DNA of 64,000 nucleotides from Neolewinella antarctica (GCF_011927835.1 NZ_JAATJH010000001.1:449104-513103); one strand, 5' to 3'; positions 1 to 9,025 are shown, counted from the stretch's first letter. The notes: generated by a model not told the origin, from the letters alone. Translations and numbers: made by a program.

Positions 1-851
1 CCGCCCTCGTTGCGGTAAGCGACCACGAGGCGGTCGGCGGAGTCATCCTGGCGGGCGGCGCTACGGGTTTGCACGTTAGTCGGGGGGATTTGCCGGGCGT
101 TGCGCTGGTGCCAGAAATGAAAACTTAATTGCTGGTCCGTGCCGGGCCGCCAGTAAAGATTCTGGGTTAGTAGCGTATGCTCCTGGGCGGCGTTGCTTTG
201 GCGGAGCTCGGCAACGGTCGGCGCGGGCGTGTATGGGAAATCGTTGGTGGCCGTCAAGCGGCTCAGGCGGGTGTCACTTTGCCAGGTATCGTTACCGAGC
301 CCGACGTGAATTCTTCGTTCTACGAGTCCGAAAGAACCGATATCCAAACCGGCCGTCACCTCTTTCCGGCGGTCAAAATTCGCCGCGTTGTTCACCCCGA
401 TCACCCCGCCCAGGGCACCACTTCCCCAGAGCGATGAATTACCTCCGGGAGTAAAGCTTACCGAGGAGGCACCCTCAAGTGGTAACAAACTAAGATCGAG
501 AAGACCGAGCATAGGGCTGTGTACGGGCAGGCCGTTCCAGAGTACGAGCGTATGACCGGCGCTACCGCCCCGGACGGACGTCGTCGCCAGGCTACCGGCC
601 CCGTAGTTCTTCACGAACGTGCCCGTAAGTGCTTCCAACAATTCACCCGCCGTCGTCACGGGCAGTTTCTGCAGTGCTTCCGCCGTCCAGCTAACCGTTT
701 GCGCACCGACGTCTGATTGACGCACGGAAGTAGTCCGTACTTCCATAGCGGGTAACGTCACGACGGTGTCGACCCTGCCCTGAGCGGTCAGGAGGGTAGT
801 GGCGAAGCAAGCCAGGAATCCGATAAGTGATAAAGTGGTGAAACGGGTCAC
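1..851 (-). CDS. TonB-dependent receptor, BtuB-like (5' part, runs off the window)
   Basis: About 283 N-terminal residues of an outer-membrane TonB-dependent transporter are visible; the C-terminal barrel lies outside the window. The protein starts at a GTG (849-851), the only plausible start after an in-frame TAA, and begins with a hydrophobic signal peptide ending near TAQG. A plug domain follows, with LPVTTAGELLEAL, SVRGGSAGHTLVLWNGLPV and the run SLWGSGALGGVIGVNN, all typical of the BtuB/CirA type rather than the SusC type. A cobalamin riboswitch directly upstream on the same strand makes corrinoid uptake the likely role. Substrate is inferred from the riboswitch, not from the protein itself. 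Confidence 0.85.
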   Translation of the reverse strand, partial: MTRFTTLSLIGFLACFATTLLTAQGRVDTVVTLPAMEVRTTSVRQSDVGAQTVSWTAEALQKLPVTTAGELLEALTGTFVKNYGAGSLATTSVRGGSAGHTLVLWNGLPVHSPMLGLLDLSLLPLEGASSVSFTPGGNSSLWGSGALGGVIGVNNAANFDRRKEVTAGLDIGSFGLVERRIHVGLGNDTWQSDTRLSRLTATNDFPYTPAPTVAELRQSNAAQEHTLLTQNLYWRPGTDQQLSFHFWHQRNARQIPPTNVQTRSAARQDDSADRLVVAYRNEG

Positions 852-984
852 GGGTGAGCTCGGGGAAGGTTAAGAAACCGTAAAGTCCGGGCGCTCGGAT
901 GCGCAACCCGTTCCGTAACGCGCCGGGTTGAGCGGCGAGCGGTGGGGAACGTGGCGGCGATGATCCGGACGGTCCTGCCTTTAC

Positions 985-1105
985 ATGCGAAAGCAGCGTC
1001 CACACTCCGGGCAGGCGATCCGACTCGCCATCGGGGAGGATGGCTCACGGTTGCGCGACAGCGCACGATTCTCACGTGCTTCGTCCTGGCTGCCGATTAC
1101 TAGCT
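985..1105 (-). promoter_or_regulatory. Cobalamin riboswitch
   Basis: Read on the minus strand, the leader contains GTGAGAATCGTGCGCTG followed by TCGCGCAACCGTGAG, which matches the conserved GUGAnAAUC..GCuGnCnCGCAACnGUGA core, and then GAGTCGGATCGCCTGCC, which matches the B12-box side (GnnGUCGGAunnCCUGCC). The spacing between these blocks is short, as in compact cobalamin riboswitch classes. It lies between the -7 box at 1137-1144 and the GTG of the TonB receptor, so cobalamin is expected to repress that receptor. Exact ends are approximate. Confidence 0.82.
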
Positions 1106-1136
1106 AGTGATCGGCCCCGGGGTGCAAATTGGACCG

Positions 1137-1144
1137 CAAAGGTA
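1137..1144 (-). promoter_or_regulatory. -7 promoter box for the riboswitch/receptor transcript
   Basis: TACCTTTG on the minus strand fits the Bacteroidota -7 consensus TAnnTTTG. A TTG about 23 nt upstream could be the -33 element. Transcription would begin just before the cobalamin riboswitch. Confidence 0.55.
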
Positions 1145-1292
1145 AGGCCAAAGTCCGGCACCTCGGTCAATATCCAAAACCTTAGGCTGAGGTAAGGTGA
1201 ACGTAATCCCCCAATTTTGTAAACTACTCCAGCGGACACCCAAGATATCAGACTTGGCAACTCACCGTCTCAAAATAATTAAATCATCGTAC

Positions 1293-1324
1293 TTAGTTTA
1301 ATAACTAAACTAACCCTATCTTTG
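1293..1324 (+). promoter_or_regulatory. Promoter with an inverted-repeat operator candidate
   Basis: TATCTTTG (1317-1324) is a perfect -7 box. Immediately upstream is a perfect 8-bp inverted repeat, TTAGTTTA (1293-1300) and TAAACTAA (1306-1313), separated by ATAAC. It occupies the -33/-7 spacer, where a dimeric repressor would block RNA polymerase. The gene served is the SPFH protein starting at 1373. Confidence 0.6.
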
Positions 1325-1372
1325 TCGCGGTTCCAGGTACTACTTCTTCATCACCCTTTAAATTGCCCAAGT

Positions 1373-2413
1373 ATGTTCGGCTTAAAACACGCTTCCTTCG
1401 ACGCTACCACTTACGTGATTCACTACCAGAAGGGCAAGGTGCAACAGGAGGGTAGGGGACTCTCCTTTTTCTATTTCGCCCCCAACAGCTCAATCGCCGC
1501 GATCCCGATGAGCAGTAACGACCTACCCTTCATCTTCGGGAGCACAACGCGGGATTACCAGACCATCAGCACCCAGGGCCAGATCAGTTACCGGGTCATT
1601 CACCCGGAAATGTTAGCGGCCGTACTGGACTTCACCGTAGACGCCAGGGGGAACTACAAGAGTAACGACGTCGAAAAATTGAACCAGCGGATCATCAACG
1701 AAGCGCAGACCTCCACCTCGACCTACGTTCACCAAACGCCCCTCAAGGAGGTGCTACGGTCCGGGAAAGTCATCGAAGGCAGGATTTTCGAAGGGCTGCT
1801 CAGTTCGGCCGCGGTTAGCCTACTCGGTGTCGAGATCATGGGTGTCAACGTCCTAAAAATATCCGCTAACCCCGAGACGGCCCGTGCCCTGGAGACCGAA
1901 ACGCGCGAACGGCTCCTGCAGGAAGCCGACGAGGCCGTCTACGAGCGCCGCAACTTTGCGGTAGAGCAAGAACGACGGATTAAAGAGACGGAGTTAAACA
2001 CCGAGATTGCCGTGAAGGAAAAACAAAAGCAGATCGCCGAAAAACAAATGGAATCCGACGTTATGCGCAGCGAGAACCAACGCGAGCTCCGCGAATTGCA
2101 GCTGAGCGCCGATATATCGATGGAAGACAAGCGCCAAGCCCTCATCACCCAAAAGGTAGAAAACGACCGCAAGGAAGCCGACGCCCGCAAGTACGTGCTG
2201 GAAGCTAATTTGGAGCCGTACCGCGATATTGACTGGAAGACGCTGACCGCCCTGAAAGGAGGAAACTCCCCGGCCGGAGACATCGCACTGGCTTTCCGCG
2301 AAATGGCCGACAACGCGGGCAAGATCGGTAACTTGAACATTAGCCCGGACTTACTGGAAACCGTTCTCAAGGATCGGCCCGAGCGGCGCAATAGCCCCCG
2401 TAATGAGCGATAA
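1373..2413 (+). CDS. SPFH/Band 7 domain protein, soluble type
   Basis: The ATG at 1373 gives MFGLKHASFD; a TTG 17 codons upstream overlaps the -7 box and is not a credible start. The first ~190 residues resemble an SPFH (stomatin/prohibitin/flotillin) domain, including a TISTQGQISYRV strand and the helix ETARALETETRERLLQEADEA. Residues ~195-285 are a long charged coiled coil. No transmembrane segment is visible, so it probably works as a peripheral or cytosolic oligomer. Its 3' end overlaps the next gene by 11 nt, which implies translational coupling to the NAD-kinase-like protein. The biological role is not known from the sequence. Confidence 0.8.
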   Translation: MFGLKHASFDATTYVIHYQKGKVQQEGRGLSFFYFAPNSSIAAIPMSSNDLPFIFGSTTRDYQTISTQGQISYRVIHPEMLAAVLDFTVDARGNYKSNDVEKLNQRIINEAQTSTSTYVHQTPLKEVLRSGKVIEGRIFEGLLSSAAVSLLGVEIMGVNVLKISANPETARALETETRERLLQEADEAVYERRNFAVEQERRIKETELNTEIAVKEKQKQIAEKQMESDVMRSENQRELRELQLSADISMEDKRQALITQKVENDRKEADARKYVLEANLEPYRDIDWKTLTALKGGNSPAGDIALAFREMADNAGKIGNLNISPDLLETVLKDRPERRNSPRNER

Positions 2414-3344
2414 ACAGCCTACTCCATTAACCATCCCCGACTACGCCATCATTGTCCGGAGTAAGACGCGCCTGGAAGCACTCATCGAGCGCTTCAATAC
2501 GCGCGCCCAGGCTGAGTTTTACATCAATAGCTTAGGCGGAAACTTTGGCGAATACGAAGCGGAACACACCATATTTTATCGGTGTCTAAACGAAGTACAG
2601 GCCAGTCTTGGCAAGCACCTAAAGAATAAAATTCTTTACCGGGAGTACTTGACCAATTACGTGTTCTCCGACAGGAACCTGATCGTCGTCGTGGGGCAGG
2701 ATGGTCTGGTGGCCAACACCGCCAAATATTCCCGGGGCGTACCCATTATCGGAGTCAATCCCGATCCGGAACGCTACGACGGGGTGTTGCTTCCGTATTC
2801 ACGTCACGATTTCATGGACGCGGTGCGGCGGGTACTTACCGGTTCGTTTGCGCATACGGACCGCCGTTTTGCCGAGGCTCGGCTCAGTGACGGTCAATCC
2901 CTGCTCGCCTTCAACGACTTGTTCATCGGGGCGGCAAGCCACGTCTCGGCGCGGTACGAATTGGACTACGCGGGGCAGCGGGAAGTGCAGTCGTCCAGCG
3001 GGTTGATCGTATCGACGCAGGCGGGGAGCACGGGGTGGTTCAGCTCGGTCATCAACATGGCCCGGGGCATTGCCGGTAACGAAGCGAAGTTGGATCCGCT
3101 GCAGTTTCGCCCCTCGGCGGAAGAATTGGTGTTTGCCGTCCGGGAGCCCTTCGCCAGCGTACAAACCGGGATCGACATCGTAACCGGTCGCATCGATACC
3201 CAGCGGCCTTTGCAGATTTGTTCTCGGATGCCGCAGAATGGCGTGATATTTAGTGATGGCATCGAAGCGGACTTTCTGTCGTTTACGAGCGGGGTCGTCA
3301 CGCAGGTCGGACTGTCCGATGCCTACTGCCGGCTGGTGGATTGA
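2403..3344 (+). CDS. NAD-kinase-like protein with an altered GGDG motif
   Basis: 313 residues with the overall order of the ATP-NAD kinase (PpnK) family: a nucleotide-binding segment followed by VPIIGVNPDPERYDG, an FNDLFIG segment in the place of the family's NE-V motif, and SSGLIVSTQAGSTGW, which matches the DGL-v-TPTGSTAY region. The hallmark GGDGT is replaced by GQDGLV (LIVVVGQDGLVANTAKY), so normal phosphoryl transfer to NAD cannot be assumed. Annotation pipelines often call such proteins sugar kinases. It overlaps the SPFH gene by 11 nt and is probably its functional partner. A true NAD kinase with relaxed motif is the main alternative. Confidence 0.7.
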   Translation: MSDKQPTPLTIPDYAIIVRSKTRLEALIERFNTRAQAEFYINSLGGNFGEYEAEHTIFYRCLNEVQASLGKHLKNKILYREYLTNYVFSDRNLIVVVGQDGLVANTAKYSRGVPIIGVNPDPERYDGVLLPYSRHDFMDAVRRVLTGSFAHTDRRFAEARLSDGQSLLAFNDLFIGAASHVSARYELDYAGQREVQSSSGLIVSTQAGSTGWFSSVINMARGIAGNEAKLDPLQFRPSAEELVFAVREPFASVQTGIDIVTGRIDTQRPLQICSRMPQNGVIFSDGIEADFLSFTSGVVTQVGLSDAYCRLVD

Positions 3345-3411
3345 CCGGGCGGGATGGACGAGCTAGCTTCGTTTTTAATCCGGAAATTTCCTTCAAAGAT
3401 AAACTAGGTGT

Positions 3412-3429
3412 GGGCGCGGTCGCGGGTGC
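3412..3429 (-). repeat. 18-bp dispersed motif, copy 1
   Basis: Exact GCACCCGCGACCGCGCCC on the minus strand. The minus-strand -7-like TATCTTTG lies 10 nt downstream (3394-3401). Sequence beyond the motif (GTAAATAC) is shared with copy 3. Confidence 0.85.
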
Positions 3430-3557
3430 CAAGTAAATACGCATTAGCTGAGAAACGGGTTAGTACCAAAGGGCTAGTTTCGTGCCAAACGTAAGGTTCA
3501 AACTAAGGCCCGGCCACGGTATTACGAACCTCCCTGCTCCTGCACCCAACCACCCCG

Positions 3558-3575
3558 GCACCCGCGACCGCGCCC
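3558..3575 (+). repeat. 18-bp dispersed motif, copy 2
   Basis: Exact copy on the plus strand, 123 nt before the PLP-enzyme start and inverted relative to copy 1. Confidence 0.85.
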
Positions 3576-3698
3576 GGGGTATTATTCCACTGTGGAGGAG
3601 AGAGATTCCGCGGCACCCGGCGCTTAACTATTGCGAACGCCGAAGCGTTCACCACCGACCTGAGTACGCATACCGCAAGACCCGCCAACACCTACGCC

Positions 3699-5546
3699 AT
3701 GAAGATGAATAACGTGCACGAATACGTCAAGACAGTCCTGGAAAATATGCCGCCGGACTGGCTCCATCTGACAACGCACCGCCTGGATATTTACAACGAG
3801 AAACAGGCGAAGACAGAATTTTTGGAACGGTTAGAGGCGCTTTACGCCACCGGTGATGCCACCCCCGGCGCCCTGAGTGATCTGGCAACGGCTTTTGACT
3901 ACATCCGCCTGGGCCATCCGCTGTCCTGTCTACTGGAGTGGGTGATCGCCAAGAAAACGGACACGGCACCTCAAAATGTAATCAGTTTCGCTTCGCAGCG
4001 TATGGCTATTCTGGCCATTTTGAGGAAGAATGCGTTAGATAACAAAGCCACGCGCATTGTTTACGCTGACGACCTACCGGCTTACCTGGATAGTGAGCTC
4101 CTGAGCAGCGTGTACGGCTACCAATTTGAATTGACGAAAGTAGACGACGCGCGGGAAATTCCTGCCTTCGCTGGTACTAATATTTTAGTCTCCCCGCAGG
4201 AAGACGTGTCTGCGTTCAACCGCTCCACAGCCATTGACTTCTTCGTCAACGTGCATGCTCACTTGGGTAGCGTACTACTGATCCACGGCGAGAAAAACGA
4301 AGCTTACCTCCCCGCCATCCAGCACGTTCGGCGGAGAGAGACCATCGCCATGACGCCGGCCGATTGTCACGTTGCCCTGGCGCGGATGGTCGGGGTTGCC
4401 ACCGTTGCAAAAATCCTGGATGATGCCGCGGCGGACAGGGCAAGCGTGGCTGCTTCCATCAAAAAAATAACCGACACGTCCGTTATGCCAGTGGTCGCCA
4501 GTAGTGGTTTGTCCGTGCAGTACGCGATCATGATGGGGCTGATCCACGACGCGCGGGAGAATTACCCGGGCAAGGCGATAAAATTCATCGTACCGCCCAA
4601 CTGCTACGGTGGGACGAACGACCAGGCGCGGCGCGTGGCCGCCGTAGTGGATAACGTGGAGATAGTCGATCTACCAGTCGATGGGGGGCAGGACATGGTG
4701 GAGAGCATCGAACTGGTACTGACCGAATTGGCCGCCACGGATGCCGTACCTTACATCATAGCGGAAATTCCCACAAACCCTAGGGTAGAGGTGCCGGACC
4801 TTTTGGCCCTGAAAGAATCGCTGAGCAAGGTGCGGAAAACCAGGAGTGGAGAGACTGCCACCGATCCGGTATTCATCCTCGATCAGACCTTTTGCCCCAA
4901 CGTAAACTTCCTGGGGGAGGGGGCCGTGCTGTCTACTATCCGGACAATTTCTTACGCGAGTGGTTCTAAGTTCCCGAGTGGCGGACTAGTCACGGCGGGT
5001 TACTGCGTGGGTAACGAGGGGGTAGCTTCCCTACTGGAAAAGGTAGCTTTCCACCTGGAGCTTTGCGATAACGGAGCGACGGAGTATCAAATGGCTACGC
5101 TCGCCAAGCAGTTACCGTCCATGAACGAGCGCATTCACGCCGCTTACCTGAATACGCGTGAATTTGTGAATTTCATTCGGAAAGTACTACCGGCGGCGAA
5201 GCTCAACTTTGTGTCGGAAGCGCTGGCGGCGGAAGGATTTACGCCGTCCGTATTCTCGCTCGACTTGCCTACTGAGGGTGATTCGGAGGAGGAGAAAGAG
5301 GCGTACAAAAGGGAACTAAATTACCGGTTAATTAACCTGATGATCCAGGAAATCCCCGATGAAAGTAAGTTTTGCGTGAGTTACGGCCAGTTGAAGGGAT
5401 GTTACTGGACGATTCCCGCTACCTCGACGCAGGGCACGACTCGTGAGGGGGATAAGGATTATATCGTGCGGGCGTCGCTTGCGCCTGACGTGGATGTAGA
5501 GCAACATAAAAAAGTGTTTGTGCAGTTTGCGAATTCGCTTGCCTGA
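3699..5546 (+). CDS. PLP-dependent Cys/Met-metabolism family enzyme with N-terminal extension
   Basis: 615 residues, longer than the ~400 of standard trans-sulfuration enzymes. The first ~190 residues are an extension of unknown role. The fold-type I PLP core follows: SSGLSVQYAIMMGLI (cofactor phosphate region), AEIPTNPRVEVPDL (matching the sP-NP---v-Di block), VFILDQTF (the Asp that pairs with the pyridine nitrogen) and SYASGSKFPSGG, whose Lys is the likely Schiff-base residue. Cystathionine gamma-synthase or lyase-like chemistry is possible, but the substrate cannot be read from the sequence. It stands alone, convergent with the next gene. ATG at 3699 is used; ATG 3705 is an alternative. 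Confidence 0.75.
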   Translation: MKMNNVHEYVKTVLENMPPDWLHLTTHRLDIYNEKQAKTEFLERLEALYATGDATPGALSDLATAFDYIRLGHPLSCLLEWVIAKKTDTAPQNVISFASQRMAILAILRKNALDNKATRIVYADDLPAYLDSELLSSVYGYQFELTKVDDAREIPAFAGTNILVSPQEDVSAFNRSTAIDFFVNVHAHLGSVLLIHGEKNEAYLPAIQHVRRRETIAMTPADCHVALARMVGVATVAKILDDAAADRASVAASIKKITDTSVMPVVASSGLSVQYAIMMGLIHDARENYPGKAIKFIVPPNCYGGTNDQARRVAAVVDNVEIVDLPVDGGQDMVESIELVLTELAATDAVPYIIAEIPTNPRVEVPDLLALKESLSKVRKTRSGETATDPVFILDQTFCPNVNFLGEGAVLSTIRTISYASGSKFPSGGLVTAGYCVGNEGVASLLEKVAFHLELCDNGATEYQMATLAKQLPSMNERIHAAYLNTREFVNFIRKVLPAAKLNFVSEALAAEGFTPSVFSLDLPTEGDSEEEKEAYKRELNYRLINLMIQEIPDESKFCVSYGQLKGCYWTIPATSTQGTTREGDKDYIVRASLAPDVDVEQHKKVFVQFANSLA

Positions 5547-5603
5547 TGGTGGCGGACGAACCTCACGCCGGCTCAATAGTCATGATTTACTTGGCGTCAG
5601 CTA

Positions 5604-6617
5604 TTAAGTATTCACCTCCACCACCACTTTACCCATAGTTTTCCCGCCCTGAAATAGCCGAACCGCCGCGGGCAGATCCGCAAAGGTGAAGCGATGGCCG
5701 ATGACCGGGCGGCCGACGTTCAGGGCCGAGAGTTCGTCAAGGATTTCCGCCATCAGCTCGGCGCGTTCGTAAAGCCAAATGAGATTGAACCCCATGACGG
5801 ATTTGTTAACCTCGGGCAGGTTTTGGGGGTCGATTTTGGGGCGGGTCAAATACTGCCAGAGTAGGCGTGGGTAATTTGGGCGGTTACCGACGGTACTGTA
5901 CCGGGCCGCGCCGTAGACGATGCTACGGCCCATGGGGGCGAGTTCCTCGAAGCCGACCGTAAATATTTTGCCGCCGATGCATTCCATGATGAGATTCAGT
6001 TCTCGCTCACCGAGCGCGTGGCGTAAATCGTTCCTGAACGTTCGTTTGTTGCGTACGATCCAGTCGTCGTAACCCTCTCGCCGCAGGTAATCTACTTTAG
6101 CCGACCCACCAATCGTACCGATGGTGTGGGCACCGATTTGACGGGCGATGCGCCCGGCAAAAGTCCCGACGCCACCGGCCGCGGAATGGATCAGTACCGT
6201 TTGCCCGGCGTGTAATTGACCGAGTTTTACCAGGCCGTAGTAGGCCGTCAGCGCCTGTACGAGATAGCCGGCCCCTTCGGCCATCGACCAACCCGGCGGC
6301 AGGGGGCGGACGTAGCGCCGGTCAATCGTCAGCGCAGTGGTGTAGGCGCCGAAGCGCGTCACGCCCATGACCGACTGGCCCACTTGAATATCAACCACAT
6401 CTGTACCGACCGCCGTCACTTCGCCGGCGAATTCAAGGCCGGGAGTAAAGGCACCCTTGGGCGTTGCGCTGTAGAGCCCCCAGATGGCAAAAACGTCGGC
6501 GAAGTTCAGGCCAATTGCCCGTACCGCAATGGTAACTTCATGAGGAGTTGGTGGCGAAGGTGGTCGATTGACAAGACGTAAATTAGCGAGGGATCCGGCG
6601 GTAAGTTCGTAGGTCAT
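5604..6617 (-). CDS. Zinc-independent MDR family oxidoreductase (quinone reductase/VAT-1-like)
   Basis: 337 residues, the usual length for NADPH:quinone reductase-like medium-chain dehydrogenases. GLNFADVFAIWGLY, PGLEFAGEVTAVG and the dinucleotide-binding motif IHSAAGGVGTFAGRIARQIGA are clear. The structural and catalytic zinc ligands are absent, which points to the quinone oxidoreductase/VAT-1 branch. It would use NADPH to reduce a quinone or enone in the cytosol. It is monocistronic and convergent with the PLP enzyme (57 nt apart). Confidence 0.82.
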   Translation of the reverse strand: MTYELTAGSLANLRLVNRPPSPPTPHEVTIAVRAIGLNFADVFAIWGLYSATPKGAFTPGLEFAGEVTAVGTDVVDIQVGQSVMGVTRFGAYTTALTIDRRYVRPLPPGWSMAEGAGYLVQALTAYYGLVKLGQLHAGQTVLIHSAAGGVGTFAGRIARQIGAHTIGTIGGSAKVDYLRREGYDDWIVRNKRTFRNDLRHALGERELNLIMECIGGKIFTVGFEELAPMGRSIVYGAARYSTVGNRPNYPRLLWQYLTRPKIDPQNLPEVNKSVMGFNLIWLYERAELMAEILDELSALNVGRPVIGHRFTFADLPAAVRLFQGGKTMGKVVVEVNT

Positions 6618-6703
6618 GGAGTTATAGTAAGAATAAATTTATTTGTGCACCCGTAACTTGGATGAATTAAGACCTGTGTGCAAAATTATTATGTTAAGTA
6701 GAA

Positions 6704-7057
6704 TTGTTAATTATGGAGAGCAACGGGGTAGGGTACGAATACTGGCGAATCGGAAAATTAGCGATTTACCTAAACGCGGCGGCGACAGTTTTTGGAATAA
6801 TATTCGGACTGCTACGCGCCATTGATTTTTTCGCGCGGGCCAGTAGTATAGATGATGCATTATATAATGCGTGGCTACCGCTGTGGTGGTCACTCACCGA
6901 ATATTTGATGGTAGCGGCTGGCGTGATGTTGGTTTTGGTGAGTGTGCTACCGTTATTCAAACAAGTTTCGCGACGGTTTCGTGGGCAGGTTGCAGTCAGT
7001 TGGCTGTTTACGGTACCGTGGATGACGGTTTTATACATTGATTACCTGGTCGGTTAG
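6704..7057 (+). CDS. Small integral membrane protein of unknown function
   Basis: 117 residues (or 114 from the ATG at 6713). Three hydrophobic stretches are visible: a first around GKLAIYLNAAATVFGIIFGLL, a second around YLMVAAGVMLVLVSVLPLF and a third around VSWLFTVPWMTVLYIDYLV. No family is recognised. The gene is A+T-richer than its neighbours. A 13-bp direct repeat, ATTATGTTAAGTA, occurs just before it (6688-6700) and just after it (7086-7098), which could mark a small insertion or a duplicated regulatory site. Confidence 0.55.
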   Translation: MLIMESNGVGYEYWRIGKLAIYLNAAATVFGIIFGLLRAIDFFARASSIDDALYNAWLPLWWSLTEYLMVAAGVMLVLVSVLPLFKQVSRRFRGQVAVSWLFTVPWMTVLYIDYLVG

Positions 7058-7511
7058 CAAAATAACTCAATTGCCTATAATTTATATTATGTTAAGTAAT
7101 GCAATTTTAGCTTACGCTTCATCGCCCAATCCGGAACCGGTATCAAAACCAACAGAGAAGCATGGCCAACTTTCTGAATTGGATCTAAGCAGAATTAATT
7201 ACCCCTAGGAGAACTGAAGAACTGGCCGGTACTTGAGCCTTAGGTTATTCAAATTTAGCGTCCCCTCCCCTCCCCTCGCCTGATGTATCGCCCAAATAAT
7301 TGAGCAACACACGGTGCCAGATACGGTGTGGTCAATAGCTTATGCTCAGTCAGGTAAGAGCGTTCCTATCCGCCGCCGTGAAACAGGTTCAGTTCACCAC
7401 TCCAAATTACGTAGCCAATCTACAGTACAGTTCTCGACTGCTGATCTTCCAGTCGGCTTGACACAGCTGTTCCCCCATTTTCTCTCGCATATTTAGCATC
7501 AAATAACCACG
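7058..7511. other. Intergenic region, no gene recognised
   Basis: 454 bp between the small membrane gene and the end of the FG-GAP gene. It contains the second copy of ATTATGTTAAGTA and a pyrimidine run of CCCCT repeats near 7262-7280. Short open frames here have no recognisable features. Confidence 0.4.
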
Positions 7512-8993
7512 TCATTGAATTACCACCCAATCTTGTATGCTACCCTGCGCAGTGTTAATCCGCACAAGGTATGTACCCGCCGGCAGGTTGGTTACGTCGA
7601 GACTCTCCGGACTACCCGGAAAGGTACGTAGGGGCCTGCCCTGCGTGGAAAGTAAGTCTACGGACAACACGCTGAGCCCTACCGGTAGCGTAAGTTTCAG
7701 CAATGACCCCGAATTAGGGTTAGGATACACTAATAGATTACTCAGCACGCGCGCCGAGGTCACCGAGACGACCGTGTTCAAGTCGTAAACCCGGACGTGA
7801 CCCGCATTGTCGCCGTTCCCATCATTGTACGATGCACCGATGGCTACCCTTTTACCGTCTGCTGACAGCGCAACGGATTCACCAGACCTGTCGCCCCTGC
7901 CTTCCCCGATGATATCCGCCCCTGTTTTAATCCAATCCCCGTTTTCTTCTGCGTAGACCCGTACGTGACCAGCATCACGATTACTGCCCGCTGCCCCAAC
8001 TACCAGATGACGACCATTTTCGGATAAGGATACTGCGGAGCCAAAAACATCTTCAGCAGCTTCTCCCGTAATGGTTAAACCGATTTTATTCCAATTTCCG
8101 CCCTCCTCCCCGTAGACGCTGACTTGTCCCAAATCCATCGTACTACCGGCTATTCCGGTCGCACCAACGGCCAGCCGGGTGCCGTTTGCAGTTAGTGAAA
8201 CAGAACCGCCAAATAAAGATTCACTGCCATCCCCATCGAGGTCATTACCAACCTGTAGCCAACTGGAGTCTTTTAGCGCGAAGACGCGTACGTGACCGGC
8301 CCGTACCCCGGCGTCTCTATTCTCAACTGCGCCAATCGCTACCCGATCACCGTCCGCGGATAGCGAAAGGGACACACCAGAAAAATTCAAGCTTCCTTCC
8401 CCATCGATATCTCCGCCAAGTTGCGTCCAGATATCACCACTTTCCTCGTAGATACGAACGTGGCCCGCACCCGCACGATAGTCGCTGTTATAGACTGCAC
8501 TGATGGCTACCCGCTTGCCGTTAGCAGATAAAGAAACAGCCCAACCGGATTGATCTCCTTCACGCTCTCCGTCAATATCCGCGCCAATCTGTACCCAAGT
8601 TCCTGCCTGCTCTTCGTAGATTCGGGCGTGACCTCTATTCATACTGGTATCAAAATCGCCATTCTCCGGTGCGCCAATCGCTACCCGACGACCGTCCGCA
8701 GACAAGGAAACGGAACTACCCGAGTAATCTCCTCGATCCTCCCCCCGAATGATTGGGCCGACCTGGGTCCATTCGCCATCTCTTTCCTGGTATATTTGAA
8801 CGAAGCCCCGGTACAACTCAAAGATACCATCTCCGCCGAATGGCGTGCCGATGGCGACCCGATCACCATTTGCGGACATGGACACCGAATGGCCGGAAAA
8901 ATCGTCTTGGAAAAGGCCATCAATATCCACACCTATTTGTGTTTGACCCATGATAAAGTTGGGGATGAACAGCAGAAGAAATAGTGGTCGCAT
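7512..8993 (-). CDS. Secreted FG-GAP-like repeat protein with T9SS type A sorting domain
   Basis: From the ATG at 8993, MRPLFLLLFIPNFIMG is a signal peptide. The body consists of about seven repeats of ~55 residues, each carrying SG-SVSLSADG-RVAIGA and a GHVR-Y-E strand, which suggests an FG-GAP-like beta-propeller. The last ~75 residues (VYPNPNSGSLLKLTLP to LPAGTYLVRINTAQGS) are a type A sorting domain, so the protein should cross the outer membrane by type IX secretion and be anchored on the surface. The open frame extends 25 codons upstream, but that stretch is not signal-like. Ligand and role are unknown. Confidence 0.85.
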   Translation of the reverse strand: MRPLFLLLFIPNFIMGQTQIGVDIDGLFQDDFSGHSVSMSANGDRVAIGTPFGGDGIFELYRGFVQIYQERDGEWTQVGPIIRGEDRGDYSGSSVSLSADGRRVAIGAPENGDFDTSMNRGHARIYEEQAGTWVQIGADIDGEREGDQSGWAVSLSANGKRVAISAVYNSDYRAGAGHVRIYEESGDIWTQLGGDIDGEGSLNFSGVSLSLSADGDRVAIGAVENRDAGVRAGHVRVFALKDSSWLQVGNDLDGDGSESLFGGSVSLTANGTRLAVGATGIAGSTMDLGQVSVYGEEGGNWNKIGLTITGEAAEDVFGSAVSLSENGRHLVVGAAGSNRDAGHVRVYAEENGDWIKTGADIIGEGRGDRSGESVALSADGKRVAIGASYNDGNGDNAGHVRVYDLNTVVSVTSARVLSNLLVYPNPNSGSLLKLTLPVGLSVLSVDLLSTQGRPLRTFPGSPESLDVTNLPAGTYLVRINTAQGSIQDWVVIQ

Positions 8994-9025
8994 GGAAAGT
9001 AAGATTGTGTCGATCATGAATAGGG

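Larger units (their letters stand above)
3345..3698. other. Intergenic region with two inverted copies of the 18-bp motif
   Basis: 354 bp without a convincing gene. It holds two copies of the GCACCCGCGACCGCGCCC motif in opposite orientation (3412-3429 and 3558-3575). A minus-strand TATCTTTG (3394-3401) sits 10 nt beyond the first copy, the same geometry as at the ccsA-like gene; it would direct antisense transcription into the NAD-kinase-like gene. TATTATTC (3580-3587) next to the second copy is a possible -7 box for the PLP enzyme at 3699. Confidence 0.5.

Noticed and set aside
6688-7098. 13-bp direct repeats around the small membrane gene as target-site duplication of a mobile element
   Set aside because: No terminal inverted repeats or transposase; A+T-rich 13-mers can recur. 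Left as a note on the gene.
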